NCBI GenBank assembly: GCA_963457665.1
Contig: OY735215.1
Location: forward strand, 38,126,825-38,190,824
Reading direction: 5' to 3'
DNA length: 64,000 bases
Origin: Thysanoteuthis rhombus
Lineage: Eukaryota > Mollusca > Cephalopoda > Oegopsida > Thysanoteuthidae
The translations under genes and the position numbers were made by a program. Below the pieces are notes generated by a model. That model made no database searches and was not told the DNA's origin. It worked only from the letters and a program-made list of their open reading frames with translations. Positions 1-10,960 of this stretch are shown one piece after another (position 1 is the stretch's first letter; every line of letters starts with the position of its first letter).

Positions 1-454
1 AGTTTGATCAATACACAAGAAGCACCCGGGTTATTGCAGTAAAAACTCAAATGTTAATTAATTTCCTAACAATCGTGCAGGCAACGAAGACCAAAGGTGT
101 TAATTAACGTTCGCATGATAATGTAACCTTTTGCTGATGTTCTCTCGCTGTGAGTTACAATTATTTTGCAATTGATGGAAGCGATTTATTCATCTCTAAT
201 GTTAAAACGCGATTCTATACGTCCTTTTCAAATACAGAATTGTCCATACTCACTTTTGAGTAATACAATCGGTGTGTTAGTCTTCACCAGTGATCTTTGA
301 AATCCAACTAATCAGGAAAACCCTTTCAATTATTGAATTTTTTGGGTAACCCTTTCCGAAAGAGAAATCTCCCCTCTACATATATGTATGTACATGTGTA
401 TGTAATTTTCGAGTTTTTGCTTTGTTCATGGAATTCTTCGAAAGTGTTTAAACC
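1..454. other. AT-rich DNA, nothing recognised
   Basis: I see no coding signal, RNA gene or repeat here that I can name. The short open frames have stops throughout and no recognisable motif. Confidence 0.6.
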
Positions 455-1125
455 TTCATAGAATATATATATTGGAATGGAAGGGTAATCTACAGAGTAA
501 GAACACATAAATGAACACCAACTTATGATTTAGTCGCTTAACACCAACTCTGTCATATAAACAACCGAGATTTTTTGAAAAGGCAAATTGTGGTGGATTT
601 CTTTTTATCATATAAAAAAATATGTTCGTGTTGAATAACCAAAATAAATATACTTTGAGGCCAGGAAGGAATCGTTTATGTAATTAGGTGTGCCGCTGAA
701 CAATAGTGTACTTCAATTATATCCCAAGTATGCCAGTTGAATTTTTCCAAATACACGCGCGTGTATTTCAATCCAAGAATGTATCCAGCACGAGAATAAC
801 GTCTGTCCCAATCCCACCACAGAGTTGATTATGTAGTAATTTTCTTACTAGATTTTGAGATATCTCAGCTTTTTAAGCGATGCACGAAAAAAAATGATAA
901 TGAATACGTATAGCAGTCCAACTGATTGCCTAACTAGTTGAGCAAAATTGAGAAGTTTTAGATATTAGGGGAATTTATCATACAAATACACTCGAGATTA
1001 TTAAATTCAAATGAATACATTCATACGATTGATATATGTATTCTCTATAATTTTGTATTTGTTGAATAAACATAACAAAAGTTGCAGTAATCATTTTCTG
1101 TCAGAATAGAAGTTGAAATGGATTC
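455..1125 (+). repeat. Unclassified direct repeat, copy 1
   Basis: Segments of this stretch recur in the same order at 1515-1875. Shared blocks include the run near 460-500, the block around 500-640 ending in a TATAAAA-rich stretch, and the block around 1000-1110 containing TTGCAGTAATCAT. About 300 bases present here between the blocks are missing in copy 2. No coding potential is visible. It is either an old local duplication or two insertions of an unknown dispersed repeat. Confidence 0.6.
749..768. repeat. 20-bp perfect palindrome
   Basis: AAATACACGCGCGTGTATTT is its own reverse complement. The alternating purine-pyrimidine CGCGCG centre is unusual in such AT-rich DNA. It lies inside the first copy of the local direct repeat and is not kept in the second. 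No function can be assigned. Confidence 0.7.
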
Positions 1126-1230
1126 TGATAATCATAGAAGTTTTGTTCATTGAAAACTGAAACCAATTCATTTCATTTCAATAAAGCTTTGACTCACAAT
1201 ATACCCACTCGTTACCTTAGTTATGAACCG

Positions 1231-1232
<2 letters not shown>

Positions 1233-1278
<46 letters not shown>
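1233..1278. repeat. (AC)n-(AT)n microsatellite
   Basis: An uninterrupted AC run passes directly into AT. The 103-residue open frame spanning it is carried by the repeat and is not a gene. Confidence 0.95.
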
Positions 1279-1514
1279 GGATATACTATCATTATGACAA
1301 CTGATTTTATTCAGTTGTTGTATAACTGTTACTTTTCACGCCAATTACTTTCACTATCATTAATTTACCGTCGAACTTCTGTACAAAGTGTGAAGTTGAT
1401 TTTGTTTACCAACCGTAACAATAAAAACAATACCATCACTCACCAAAATGAGGGATGCTAAGTAAAACTTGATTTCACCAACCGTTATTTGAACAGCCGA
1501 CCAACCGATCACAA

Positions 1515-1875
1515 GGATGATATATACACTGGTATGGGAAGGTAACTTACCTAGTAAAAAGAGACAAATAAACTACTATTGACTTGAACACTGAACAGCA
1601 ACTTTGTCAATCAAACTAAGATGTTTTCATTGAATAGGTGGAGTGTTGTCAATTTTCTCTTATACAAAAATATGCCCATGTTAGAAAAGCAATAACTAAT
1701 TGTGCTAAATAGTCAAGTCTTTGATTAAAACAAAGCATAATCATGTACATGGGCTTACTCAATTCAAATGAATGAATACATTTATATACAGAAACTTTCT
1801 AATTTGTAATATGAAGAATACAAATGTTGCAGTAATCATCTTCTCTCGAATCAGTATTTCTAGTGAAGTTGGATC
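1515..1875 (+). repeat. Unclassified direct repeat, copy 2
   Basis: Shorter, diverged copy of the 455-1125 segment. The collinear blocks are the TATACACTGGTATGG-like start, the AAATAAACTACT region, the TACAAAAATATG block and the AATTCAAATGAATG...TTGCAGTAATCAT block. Confidence 0.6.
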
Positions 1876-2790
1876 CTACAGGCGCCAGTCTTCTACGTAG
1901 CTTTTTAGATGACACATTTTCAATATCGATATGTTTTTTACTAGCCTTAATCTAATTTCTTACTTTAGTGGTTTTGACACTCACTGGTTGACCCAATTTG
2001 GTTTTATAGGGCAGTGTCCATCGGGTTACTGGTTTTAGTATATTTCTAGACAAGCTTGGTAACCTTTAACCATCTACAGTTTGAAAGAAAGCAGATGCAA
2101 AAAATATGGCTTTGCAAAAACCTTGTATCCCTTTAAAATATATAGATTTTATTTAATTTTATCTGCACGATAGATAAAAAATTCTAAACAAAAAAAAGAA
2201 ATATCTAAGTGAGAAGTGTGGACGAGTATAAGGCAAAAGTTTCTGTATTTCATAATCAGCAATTTTCATAATGCGAAGGAGTCTTTTTCTTAGTTCAGTT
2301 GCCAGCGCCGTTAAAGTTTACCAATTTCCTTTGTAAAAGCTAAATGATATCAACACTTGTTCTTCATGTCTAGAAAAAATTCATTTTTGAAAATCCCCTC
2401 CCTGAATAGGTTTTCGGTAGTTAGTTAAATTTTCAATGTAAGTTTATGTTAAAATGATCCCTTAGCATATATCCAGTGGCATTTGTTCACATTTGCTTTT
2501 TGAAAATTCAGACTTTCTTCCAGTGATCACTGCCCAACGAAATGCGAGGGGACTTACTTATCCATCGATCATCCTTTTTTGATTAATCACCCCTAACACA
2601 GCGTGCTGCCCGAAGAAGTTGGCCACAGGAATGTTTCTAATGAGTGACCAAGAAAAACTGCAGCTTCTTGTTCCATTATGGCGTTTATGAAATGGCTTGT
2701 GTTTGTAACGCGTACAGGAACAAATCATGTTCAACGTCCCCTTGAGAAGTCACAAGACAGCACTGCATATTAGAGAAAAACAGGATTTAG
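1876..2790. other. AT-rich DNA, nothing recognised
   Basis: No open frame or motif stands out. A stretch near 2560-2660 weakly resembles 22260-22350 (shared GATCATCC, GGCCAC and a TTTCTA-TGAGT run in the same order), so an old dispersed repeat is possible but not established. Confidence 0.5.
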
Positions 2791-2814
2791 ATATCTCTGA
2801 AAACTCAAATTGCA

Positions 2815-3022
2815 GAGGAATGGCTACGTGGCAAAAATGTCAGACAACCGCTGGTTCACATTGTGGATCATCAGAGACTAATATACAAAACTATGACTGG
2901 CAAAAAATAAGATTGCATAACAATATAAACAAGGTCATGCCACCTATGATCTAGAGGTCTTGCGAATCTTGGAGATTGTCAATGTCCAACGACAGACGCT
3001 TAGAAGACTGATGTTGATTATC
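2815..3022 (+). mobile_element. RTE-like LINE 3' end fragment (ORF2 C-terminus)
   Basis: The region reads like the C-terminal tail of an RTE-type ORF2 polyprotein: a GGCAAAAATGTCAGACAACCG block (consensus sense R-M-A-D-N-R) followed by TCTTGCGAATCTTGGAGA, CAACGACAGACG and a stub GATG tail at 3010-3018. The same blocks recur at 16271, 52963 and, inverted, at 11651, 50127, 56617 and 63119. Frameshifts and an internal gap make it non-coding. The clade assignment rests on tail type and C-terminal motifs and is tentative. Confidence 0.75.
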
Positions 3023-3129
3023 AATGGAATCAAATCGTTTATAGAATGTTGGGTGATGGTCATCACAGCAGGAATAAGAGAAAAATGTGGATAACTTTTT
3101 TGTAATAAAACTTGGTATACAAAAATTCC

Positions 3130-3896
3130 ATCAATAAGAACTAGTACAAGACTACCACGAAGAGAAAGGGTTTTGGAGGAGTAAAGGTATGGTATTGTTG
3201 TTCAAATAAATTAAACTATCTATAAAATGAAAGAAAACATAATTATAATATGACCTGCACGACTTTGATCAGTGGGGAAAATTTCAGAACAAAGTAACAG
3301 CACTAATAAAGGTATATCTGCATACAATCAATTTTTTAAATGATTATGGTGGTTGAAGACCTTCCAATTCAAGAAGTGATCGCCATTTTAAAGTTGGGGG
3401 CAAACAGTTGTTTAACATTTTTACCCGATTAGAAAAACATGAAAAGTAATACCTCTTGATAAAAAGCAAAAAACTCGTATGTCATCGAATAACCATGCTT
3501 TAATTGAATGAACTAGGCTTTGAAACTCTACCTCAATCAGCTAATTCACCAGGCCCGACTACGACCCTATCACTTTTCCAAGCAGTTTGACCTCTAAGCT
3601 GAGACGCACTGCTTTGAAGTTTTAAGGAAAGGCAATTATTTTCGCATCGACAAAATACTCTCGTTTACTCCTTTTGGTGAGAGTTGTACATTCACAAAGT
3701 GGGTGCTGTCTGTGTAACATAACTTGGCATTTCATGTTGTGTTTGTTTCAAGAAAAAAGCACACTAGTTATTCAGTTATAGATATTCAATAATTTTGAAG
3801 TCAAAAAGAAGGCTTTATCTGCAATATTTTAAGGAAATCTCAGGAGATTAAATGCGGCTATTGGCACCTCTTTCTTATTTTTCCCCTTATCTTTAC
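3130..3896 (+). repeat. Segmental repeat, copy 1 (upstream part)
   Basis: Collinear with 5805-6578 at a steady offset of about 2.67 kb. Strongly matching blocks include GTACATTCACAAAG (3688 / 6360), the run ending in AGATATTCAATAATTT (3780 / 6467) and the GAAATCTCAGGAGA block (3834 / 6519). No protein is recognisable. It is followed in both copies by (TA)n and then an RTE-like fragment. Confidence 0.75.
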
Positions 3897-3898
3897 AT

Positions 3899-3954
<56 letters not shown>
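3897..3954. repeat. (AC)n-(AT)n microsatellite
   Basis: Sits between the segmental repeat and the LINE fragment, exactly where a (TA)n array also sits in the second copy (6579-6634). Confidence 0.95.
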
Positions 3955-3959
<5 letters not shown>

Positions 3960-4260
3960 CTGCTAAAGATGAACAAAGTAAAGATAAGAGTAATGTTCAG
4001 TGATAAAGCCCCGAAGAAGATCGAATAAGAATAGACAGTGAATCTTCTGGTGGAATTAACGAATGCATTTAGTGAGTCGATAGCGCAAGTGAAAACCACG
4101 GAAAGGAAATAAGAACACCAAATAACGAATGGTTGGAAAGCATTTGGTGTAAATAGAAAGATTGTTGCAGTGAATGGAAACATTTGTTTGGGCCCTTGAA
4201 TTACCACTGGCTGTTTAGCTCCATGGTAAGAGCAACACAAAGTGGTTGCCATATTGGTCC
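3960..4260 (+). mobile_element. RTE-like LINE fragment, second family (copy 1)
   Basis: AAGATGAACAAAGTAAAG starts a block that matches 6637 onward base for base over long stretches. Through frameshifts it corresponds to the ORF2 segment after the RT palm (K-x-K-V-M-x-N-D-K, then R-I-D, then W-x-A-F-G). It is degraded by stops and small indels. It is the same family as 6636-7305 and 14085-14455. Confidence 0.7.
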
Positions 4261-4375
4261 CAGATTTTATTCCTTTAATTTGTTAATTCCATTTACGTTA
4301 ACGAGGCCTTATGATGTGCAGTCAGGGGATCATTTCAAATAGAATTCTAATATAACGCACTATATAATCATTTCA

Positions 4376-4378
<3 letters not shown>

Positions 4379-4415
<37 letters not shown>
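4379..4415. repeat. (AT)n microsatellite
   Basis: A pure AT run abutting the 3' end of the SINE copy at 4425-4590. Confidence 0.95.
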
Positions 4416-4416
<1 letters not shown>

Positions 4417-4424
4417 GATTAATA

Positions 4425-4590
4425 GTAGTGTCATCCACCGACTGCTGTTTGGTTGTATTACAACTCTCCAGTGTGGCTATAGACAACCCAGTATCCCTTC
4501 CAGTACTATTAGGTGAGGTCGAAACCTTAGCTTCAGACCCATGCCCTACGCAGAACTGGACGGTCAGTAGGACTGAATTAAGCAATATAT
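4425..4590 (-). mobile_element. tRNA-derived SINE-like repeat, minus strand copy
   Basis: Reverse complement of the unit at 17427-17590. The B-box-like GGTTTCGACCT lies at 4516-4526 on the minus strand, followed by a body with CTATAGCCACACTGGAGAG and GTTGTAATACAACC, and ends against (TA)n. The tRNA-like head is diverged and the A box is not convincing in this copy. Two copies with the same boundaries and a microsatellite tail support a SINE. The name is not assigned. Confidence 0.7.
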
Positions 4591-4599
4591 TTACTTATG

Positions 4600-5460
4600 C
4601 ATAATTCCCAATCAACCAGAGTGCTACATTCAGGACTTTGAAAAGCATTGCTATAGTAGTCAAGTGTCTAACGTAAAGATGATCAACTCTAAATACATGA
4701 GCGTTAATCATAATATATATATAGTGTGTGTGGGGGGAATCTCGTATTACATATTAGTCTTACGACCAATTGTTAGTGTAACTTTCTTATGCATTATTTA
4801 AATCTTAAGATATATATGTACATCGAATCACCGTAGCGATACAAATGGTCTCCCCCACAAACTAATCAAGTAGGTTACTTGTTTTTTTTTTTCATTTGTC
4901 TGTGTGACCTAAGGGGTTGGTGATCATATTTTGGGGGCTACAACCTTGAAGATTTGCATGAGTGCACCATCAAGCACCATCTACAAACTTTTCTCATTTT
5001 TTTTTTTTTTAAAGATTTTTTTGGGGGGTCTTTATGGTAACCGTGGACCAACAATGCCTAACACGTCTGCCGGTAGTTTTTGATAGCTTTACGCCAATGA
5101 TATTTTTCAGATAACATTAGATAATCATTTTATATAATTGCTTTTTGTACATGCAATGGCTACGGTGATTAATTTATTCGAGATATGGATATTTATTACG
5201 TGTACTTGCACCTCTGTGTGTCTGCATGTGTAGGTATATGTGTGTGTGTGTGCGTGCGTGCGTGCGTATTTAGCTATGTTGCTATCAGCAAGACAGACCT
5301 ACTTTTCCCCTTAACCCCAAGGATGCGTTTCTAAACGAGGCAACGTGAATGAAGTCATCACGTAACAATTCTTTTTGCAAATAAATATGGTAATTATTTG
5401 TTATTTAAATAAATTTAAATGAAATAATAAATAAAATTCTAAACACATTGCTCCCACGGA
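4600..5460. other. AT-rich DNA with short simple repeats
   Basis: Contains poly-T runs near 4882 and 5000 and a (TG)n(CGTG)n run at 5237-5268. No gene or classified repeat is seen. Confidence 0.55.
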
Positions 5461-5462
5461 TA

Positions 5463-5735
5463 TAAGAATATGCAAATTTCAAACTATTGTTACTTCAAAT
5501 AGGCGTCAAGTCAGAACAGGCTGTATATATTCCCTCTTTTTTTTCTAGAGAAATACAATTTTTTCCGTTGTACAACAGACGTAGAGCATCTTCGCCTGAA
5601 GGTGTAAAAATCAAATGAAGACCCCCAAAAGTTTCTGTTTCTTTTTTGCTGCCTCAACAAATTTGTCTCCGATGAAAAGTTCGGGTGAGGAAAGGGAGAC
5701 AACTGTGAACGACCAGTCAGTGAAAAACACAGATA
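5463..5735 (+). repeat. Unclassified interspersed repeat, copy 1
   Basis: Matches 9745-10040. The strongest block is about 60 bases centred on CATCTTCGCCTGAAG and AATCAAATGAAGACCCCCAA, with near identity, followed by GTTTCTGTTTC and ending in GAACGACCA-TCAG. The flanks of the block align with small indels. There is no open frame and no terminal structure I can define. The family is unknown. Confidence 0.75.
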
Positions 5736-5804
5736 TGAGTAACGGAGTTTTCAGTTTCGTAAATCTTCGTAAATCTTCAATGCTGTTTTGACTGGTTTAA
5801 TCTC

Positions 5805-6576
5805 AATGAATAAAAACTAATACAAGAATATCCTTATAAAAGCAGTGTTGATTTATCCGATCATTATGGGTTCCTGTGAAGTACAATTAAAGTAATGCTG
5901 TACAAATAAATTTAAGTAAACTGAAAAAATTCAATCATTATATGACATTGAACAGGGTCACTTCGGACAGTAACAGCACAAATTAAAGGATATATGACTA
6001 AGGTCATTTTTCAAAAAAGAATATTGATTGCTGAAAATCATTTAATTGGAAGCTATTACTGTGAGGGATCACGCAGGAAAAACTCACCGGTTTGCAGAGG
6101 ACCTAGATGGTGACCCTTTGACAGCTGTTAGACATTTGTATCGAATTAGAAAAGTGGAAATCTTGCATCTTGTGTGAACAACTCCTCGGAAATTGAACGG
6201 ATGAGGCTATGGAATTCTACTCATCAACCAATCAACCTTTTTCCGACTACGTTTTCAAAGATTTCAACCAGAAGGCTGAAATAAACTACATCAAAGCTGA
6301 AAAACCGCAATTATTTTTGCACCGATGTGATATTTTGTTAACTCCTTCTGGCAAAATATGTACATTCACAAAGCAAGTGGCCATTTTTTCTTTCAATGTA
6401 ACTTTTCATTTCCTATCGTGTTTGTTGTTGTGTTTGTTGCCAGAAAGAAGCAAACCAGCCATTCAATTATAGATATTCAATAATTTCAAAGTCAAGCCTT
6501 ATCTGCAATATTTCCAGGAAATCTCAGGAGAGTAGCTGCGGCTATTAGCACCCCTTATTTCTTCCCCTTATCGTTG

Positions 6577-6578
<2 letters not shown>
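5805..6578 (+). repeat. Segmental repeat, copy 2 (upstream part)
   Basis: Collinear with 3130-3896. The 87-residue open frame at 6209-6472 lies wholly within this repeat and is broken in the other copy, so it is unlikely to be a gene. Confidence 0.75.

Positions 6579-6634
<56 letters not shown>
6579..6634. repeat. (TA)n microsatellite
   Basis: A pure TA run at the same junction as the array at 3897-3954. Confidence 0.95.
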
Positions 6635-6635
<1 letters not shown>

Positions 6636-6637
<2 letters not shown>

Positions 6638-7305
6638 GAAGATGAATAAAGGAAAGATAAAAGTAATGATCAATGATAAAGCCCTGCAGAAGACCATAAG
6701 AATAGACTGTGAAGATTTAGAAGGAGTCAAGGAATGCATTTACTTAGGTCAGGCGATAAAGCTAGAGAGAGGGCACAGAAAGGAAATGAGGGCGGATAAC
6801 GATTGGCAGCAAAGCATTCGGTATAAATAGACACATACTGGAAACGAATGGCCAATATGCTTAAAACGCAAAGTATGCGATCAATGCATAATACCAGCTA
6901 TGGTGTACTGATGCAGGGCCAGGAAACTAAAAAAAAAAAACACTCGTAAACCAACTCAGAATAGAGCATAGGGCAAAGGAAAGTGCAATGTCATGAATGC
7001 CACTCAGCAAGAGAAAAAGATTAGCATGGATTGGTGATTGGACCAGAGCTAGGGGTATCGTACAAGCGATTAGGCAACACAAAGGAGAAGGGCAGAGCAC
7101 AAGGTGATGGGAATCGGCTACATAGGGCCAAAGGTCAACTATTCTGTGCCCTTGGAACAGTGAACGCAACGGTAGACACAAACACAAGATGGAGTTACGA
7201 GGTAGGAAAGTATCCCGATAATATATAACAGAGATTAGCACAATCACGCTCGTGATGGGGAAAGACTTTCGTACTGCAGTGGTAGTTGATGATGATGGTG
7301 ACATA
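6636..7305 (+). mobile_element. RTE-like LINE fragment, second family (copy 2)
   Basis: Best preserved of this family. An open stretch at 6636-6830 reads K-M-N-K-G-K-I-K-V-M-I-N-D-K-A and later E-C-I-Y-L-G-Q, the segment just after the RT palm of RTE-type ORF2. Beyond it, frameshifted sequence can still be followed: K-R-K-V-C-D-Q-C-I-I-P-A-M, then R-I-E-H-R-A-K, then L-A-W-I-G-D-W-T-R-A-R. It ends near GATGATGATGGTGA at 7289-7302, a short (GAT)n tail. The 5' side is replaced by (TA)n. Confidence 0.75.
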
Positions 7306-7309
7306 ACAG

Positions 7310-8640
7310 AGCATTCAGTAAGAATGCAACTTACTGAATAAATATCTATCTACTTTCTCTTTTTTTTAAAAAGTATTTAGCCTTTTTATTATAGGTGGAG
7401 CAAAAAACAGCTTAAGTATATATATATATGTAATCCCTCTCCCGGTCTGGGTTTCCTACTAGTTCATGCGGAAGGCTTAAATTGGGCATTTGGTCCTAAT
7501 GAGAAATGAAATTTGTTTTCTCGATATTAATTCGAATCTGGAACAACATCACTATTCGGACGCCTTATCCAAACAACTGGAAATGTACTTCTGTATTTAG
7601 TTGGAACGACACATAGAATTTGGAGGCCCATGAAGCAGTGTGTACGTAGCAAAGAATACAAGCTAATGTGGAGCCGCAAAATTGGATATGCACGCGTTAC
7701 ATATGTAAAAGGTTGATTCATTTGGAGTACCGGTTTGCAAAAAGCATGGCAATACAACATGCATAAGCACTCCCATGAGACCTGCCTATGGAGGATACAC
7801 AGTTCGTTCATAGAAATGATCCAGGAAGGTTCAGGAAGACTTTTAGATTGGACTTGTGGGTTAAATCGAATTTGATTCTTGAAAATGAAAAAAGAAAATC
7901 CCCCTTGAATTCTGTCATTGAAAATTTTAAAAAAACAACACTTTCGTCACGATCTTGACTCATTTTGAAATTGTCAAAAGAGATTTTCCCCTTACTATTT
8001 TGATCCCAAAGGGTGAGAATGAATTCGCTTTGTTTTTGACCCTTGAATGTAAAGGAAGAAAATTACTCTTTCATTTTGGCAACTAAAAGTGAAAAGGTAT
8101 TCCACGTCGTTTAGATTACTAAAAAGAAAAATGAATGTTCTTCACTCTATTTCGACCCTTAAAAATGAAGGTCCCTCCAAAATTTATCGTAGTCTCTCCA
8201 ATTGAAAGAGCTGTACCACAACATTAAGTCGTTCTTATAAGGAAAAAATCTCGAAAAAATTTCATTTTTTCTAGAGCAAACACACTTATGGTTAATGGAA
8301 AAGAAAAACCTATTGGCCAAGCATTGTTTTGATAGCTTCAATCATCCTCCTTTCACTAAATCTTGAAAAAATCTCAGTTATACTTTGAAATGATTTATGC
8401 CATTTCCAGATAGTCACAAAATATGTGTTCATTTGAGCACAGATTTTTATTGTAAATAGAGCATCGCTTACAAATCTACAAAGAGGCATCTAATCAAAAA
8501 CATTTAAGAGATGACAGATGGCGGTGGACATACAGGAAGTGAAAGACACAACGTCAGCTGGATTACCATCATCAATTTTGCTGAAAAGTGGAAAACGCAT
8601 CAGCTCATTTGCATTTTATCATCTTAGTACAGGTAGATAT
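7310..8640. other. AT-rich DNA, nothing recognised
   Basis: No gene, RNA or classifiable repeat seen. An open frame of 94 codons on the minus strand at 7527-7811 shows no motif I recognise and no duplicated copy in the window. Confidence 0.5.
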
Positions 8641-8648
8641 TCATAGCA

Positions 8649-8650
<2 letters not shown>

Positions 8651-8700
<50 letters not shown>
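8651..8700. repeat. (AT)n microsatellite
   Basis: Pure AT run of 50 bases. Looser TATA-rich sequence follows at 8906-8990. Confidence 0.95.
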
Positions 8701-8704
<4 letters not shown>

Positions 8705-9029
8705 TAATCATATACAATGCTGTATCAATACCTCCAAAGTCTGACATGTACTTATTAACTGAGTTCTGATCCGGAAATTTGACTTAAAAATGTTTGATCA
8801 ATGAAATTGATATTCACCATTGAATTAAGCGCATTGACAAAGAAATATATTACATAGGAAAAGAAGTATTTGCCATGCATAATAATTGCCTATTTTATTA
8901 TTTTATATATATGCGGACATATAAATGGATATATATACATATCTATTGATCTATATATCGATATATAAATATATAAGTATAGATATATGAATGATTGTGT
9001 CAAATAAAGCTAAACTTAGGTAATGCATA

Positions 9030-9265
9030 TATACGTGTATGTATATGCATGTGTTGGTGCGTGTGCGTGTGTGTTGTGTGTTGTGTGAAACCTTCTATAA
9101 CAAATTAGTCTTACAGTCCATTTCTTGAGTCTAAGTTCTATCATCATTATTGGCGCCATTACTGCATCCTTAGGCCTGACAATATTTGTTCGCGTGAGTG
9201 TACGTGTGTGTAAGGGTATGTGTGTGTCTTTATATGCATGTGTGTATATTTGTATATCTGTGTTT
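9030..9265. repeat. Degenerate (TG)n/(TATG)n stretch
   Basis: Imperfect GT-rich repeats on both sides of about 90 bases of non-repetitive sequence. The open frames on both strands here are carried by the repeat. Confidence 0.7.
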
Positions 9266-9336
9266 TCCCTGGCACACATGCATGTGTTTCTGCATTTTTA
9301 TATTAGCAATACAAGCAGTCCTTTTTTTCTCTCCAC

Positions 9337-9441
9337 GAATGCTTTCCAAACATAAATGAATGCTTTCCAAACGTGAATGAATGCTTTCCAACCGTAAATG
9401 AATGCTTTCCAAACGTTAATGAATGCTTTCCAAACGTAAAT
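9337..9441 (+). repeat. 21-bp minisatellite, five units
   Basis: Five consecutive 21-base units of the form GAATGCTTTCCAAACGTAAAT, differing from one another by one or two bases, mostly in the last seven positions. The period is a multiple of three, so the minus strand reads a heptapeptide repeat (L-E-S-I-H-x-R). There is no start, context or extension to suggest a real protein. Confidence 0.95.
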
Positions 9442-9744
9442 GATATCGACACAAGATGAATTCATTTTATGAGCAATTTGATAAAAGTTTTACTGATAAA
9501 TATGAAAATTATTTGAGGTGAACAGGCTGATGTACAAAATAGCAAACAGTAATTTAATATTATACTATCTGAATTACCCAAAGAAAAAAACTTTCGAAGT
9601 GAAGAAAAGTTCAAACTTGCATTATTTTAAATCAGCGTAAGTTTTTGACTCCTGTATCGTATCTGGGGATATAATTATAAATAACGTTTTTTCTCAAAAA
9701 AATTCTTCCCGAATCACCAAAACAAAAACAAAAAATGAAAGAAT

Positions 9745-10040
9745 TATGTAAATTTCAGAACGGTGTTATTTCAAATCAGTGTAAGAATAGTCTAGATATA
9801 TTTCTAATATTTTTTTCTTGGGATATGAAGGTTTTTTTTGTGTGTGTGCTACAGATGTAAGGCATCTTCGCCTGAAGAGGTAAAAATCAAATGAAGACCC
9901 CCAAACGTCTCTGTTTCCCTTTGGCTTCTTCAACGAATTTGTCTTCTTATACGGCTTCTAAATCGAAGCGATAAGTTCAGATAAGAAGGAGAAGAACGCT
10001 GCGAACGACCAATCAGCGGGAGAAAAAAACATATGAATAT
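9745..10040 (+). repeat. Unclassified interspersed repeat, copy 2
   Basis: Second copy of the 5463-5735 repeat. A further partial copy of its first 40 bases seems to precede it at about 9600-9650 (TTATTTTAAATCAGCGTAAG compared with TTATTTCAAATCAGTGTAAG). Confidence 0.75.
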
Positions 10041-10352
10041 TTTTCTTGGTTGAAACGGTAAGCAAAGTGGATGACACACAGAGTTTTTATTCCGTTAAAG
10101 TTTAATGTCTTGAGGCATTATGACTGGTTCTAATTTCCATTGTTACTTCAATTTCTTCACTTAGCTTGGAAATTTAAATCATTATCGTAGCTTTATAACG
10201 GTCTTCATTTTAACTACATGTTAATCCAATGCTCTGTGCTCCAGCACGTTTTCAATCAACACTTTACTAGCTACCAGGATCAACACAACGAGACTTAAGA
10301 TATTTGTTAGAATGGTTCATTGAGTAATAGTAGAGGCACATCTCATAAGTTT

Positions 10353-10436
10353 AGGCAGATTTGAAGAGGCTGGAAAACAGAGAGGCAGATCTAGAGAGAC
10401 TTGAAAACAGAAAGGCAGATCTGGAGAGACAGGTAA
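10353..10436 (+). repeat. 30-bp minisatellite, about 2.8 units
   Basis: Three tandem units beginning AGGCAGAT and containing GAGAGRCTKGAAAACAG, each 30 bases apart; the last is truncated. Confidence 0.85.
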
Positions 10437-10499
10437 TACATTGAGAGAAAACTGCACGGAATAATGACCGTTGTATGTCTGATTATCAAACTATTCTGG

Positions 10500-10960
10500 A
10501 AGTTATTGGGAGTAAAGTATCGAAAGTAAAACAAGAAGGTCTTCTCAATCAATCAATAGAAACCGTCAAATGCCAGGTTAGGATGATTGATTAAATCATA
10601 GGAAAAAAAGTGTGATTATAAATAAATTACTTCTCCAACCTTTTTTTGCGCAGTGATTACTACAAAATCTTATTTTTCAAAAAGCAAGCGGACACAAACT
10701 CAGGGATCGATTCAGCATACATTGCACACTGAGCCCCCTCTACAAAGGTATTGGGGTGATTTTGAAGGAAAAAAATAATTTGTCTAGACATTAGAGGGAG
10801 TAATTGTTTAAATTTTTTTAGCCATTTAGCTCCATTAGTGCAATATGTATGCGCAATACATACATAACCAGCCAGACCAGCGTTAAAACCCAAGAAACCT
10901 GTGTTGACTGGTTTGGCTGCTGTTTTCTAACAAAAATAAATATATATGTTCGAATAAGTC
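10500..10960 (-). repeat. Unclassified repeat, copy 1 (shared with 15430-15770)
   Basis: Two blocks match 15430-15770. One contains GGGATCGATTCAGCATACATTG (compare GGGATCGATTTAGCATAAACTTACATTG). The other contains GCGCAATACATACATAACC (compare GCGTGATACATACATCACC). On the minus strand the second block reads L-A-G-x-x-V-C/M-Y-V in both copies, so a decayed coding segment is possible. The 77-codon minus frame at 10660-10893 covers it. I do not recognise the protein. Confidence 0.6.

Noticed and set aside
9337-9441. CRISPR-like regular repeat
   Set aside because: The 21-bp units are directly tandem with no spacers, and the genome is eukaryotic.
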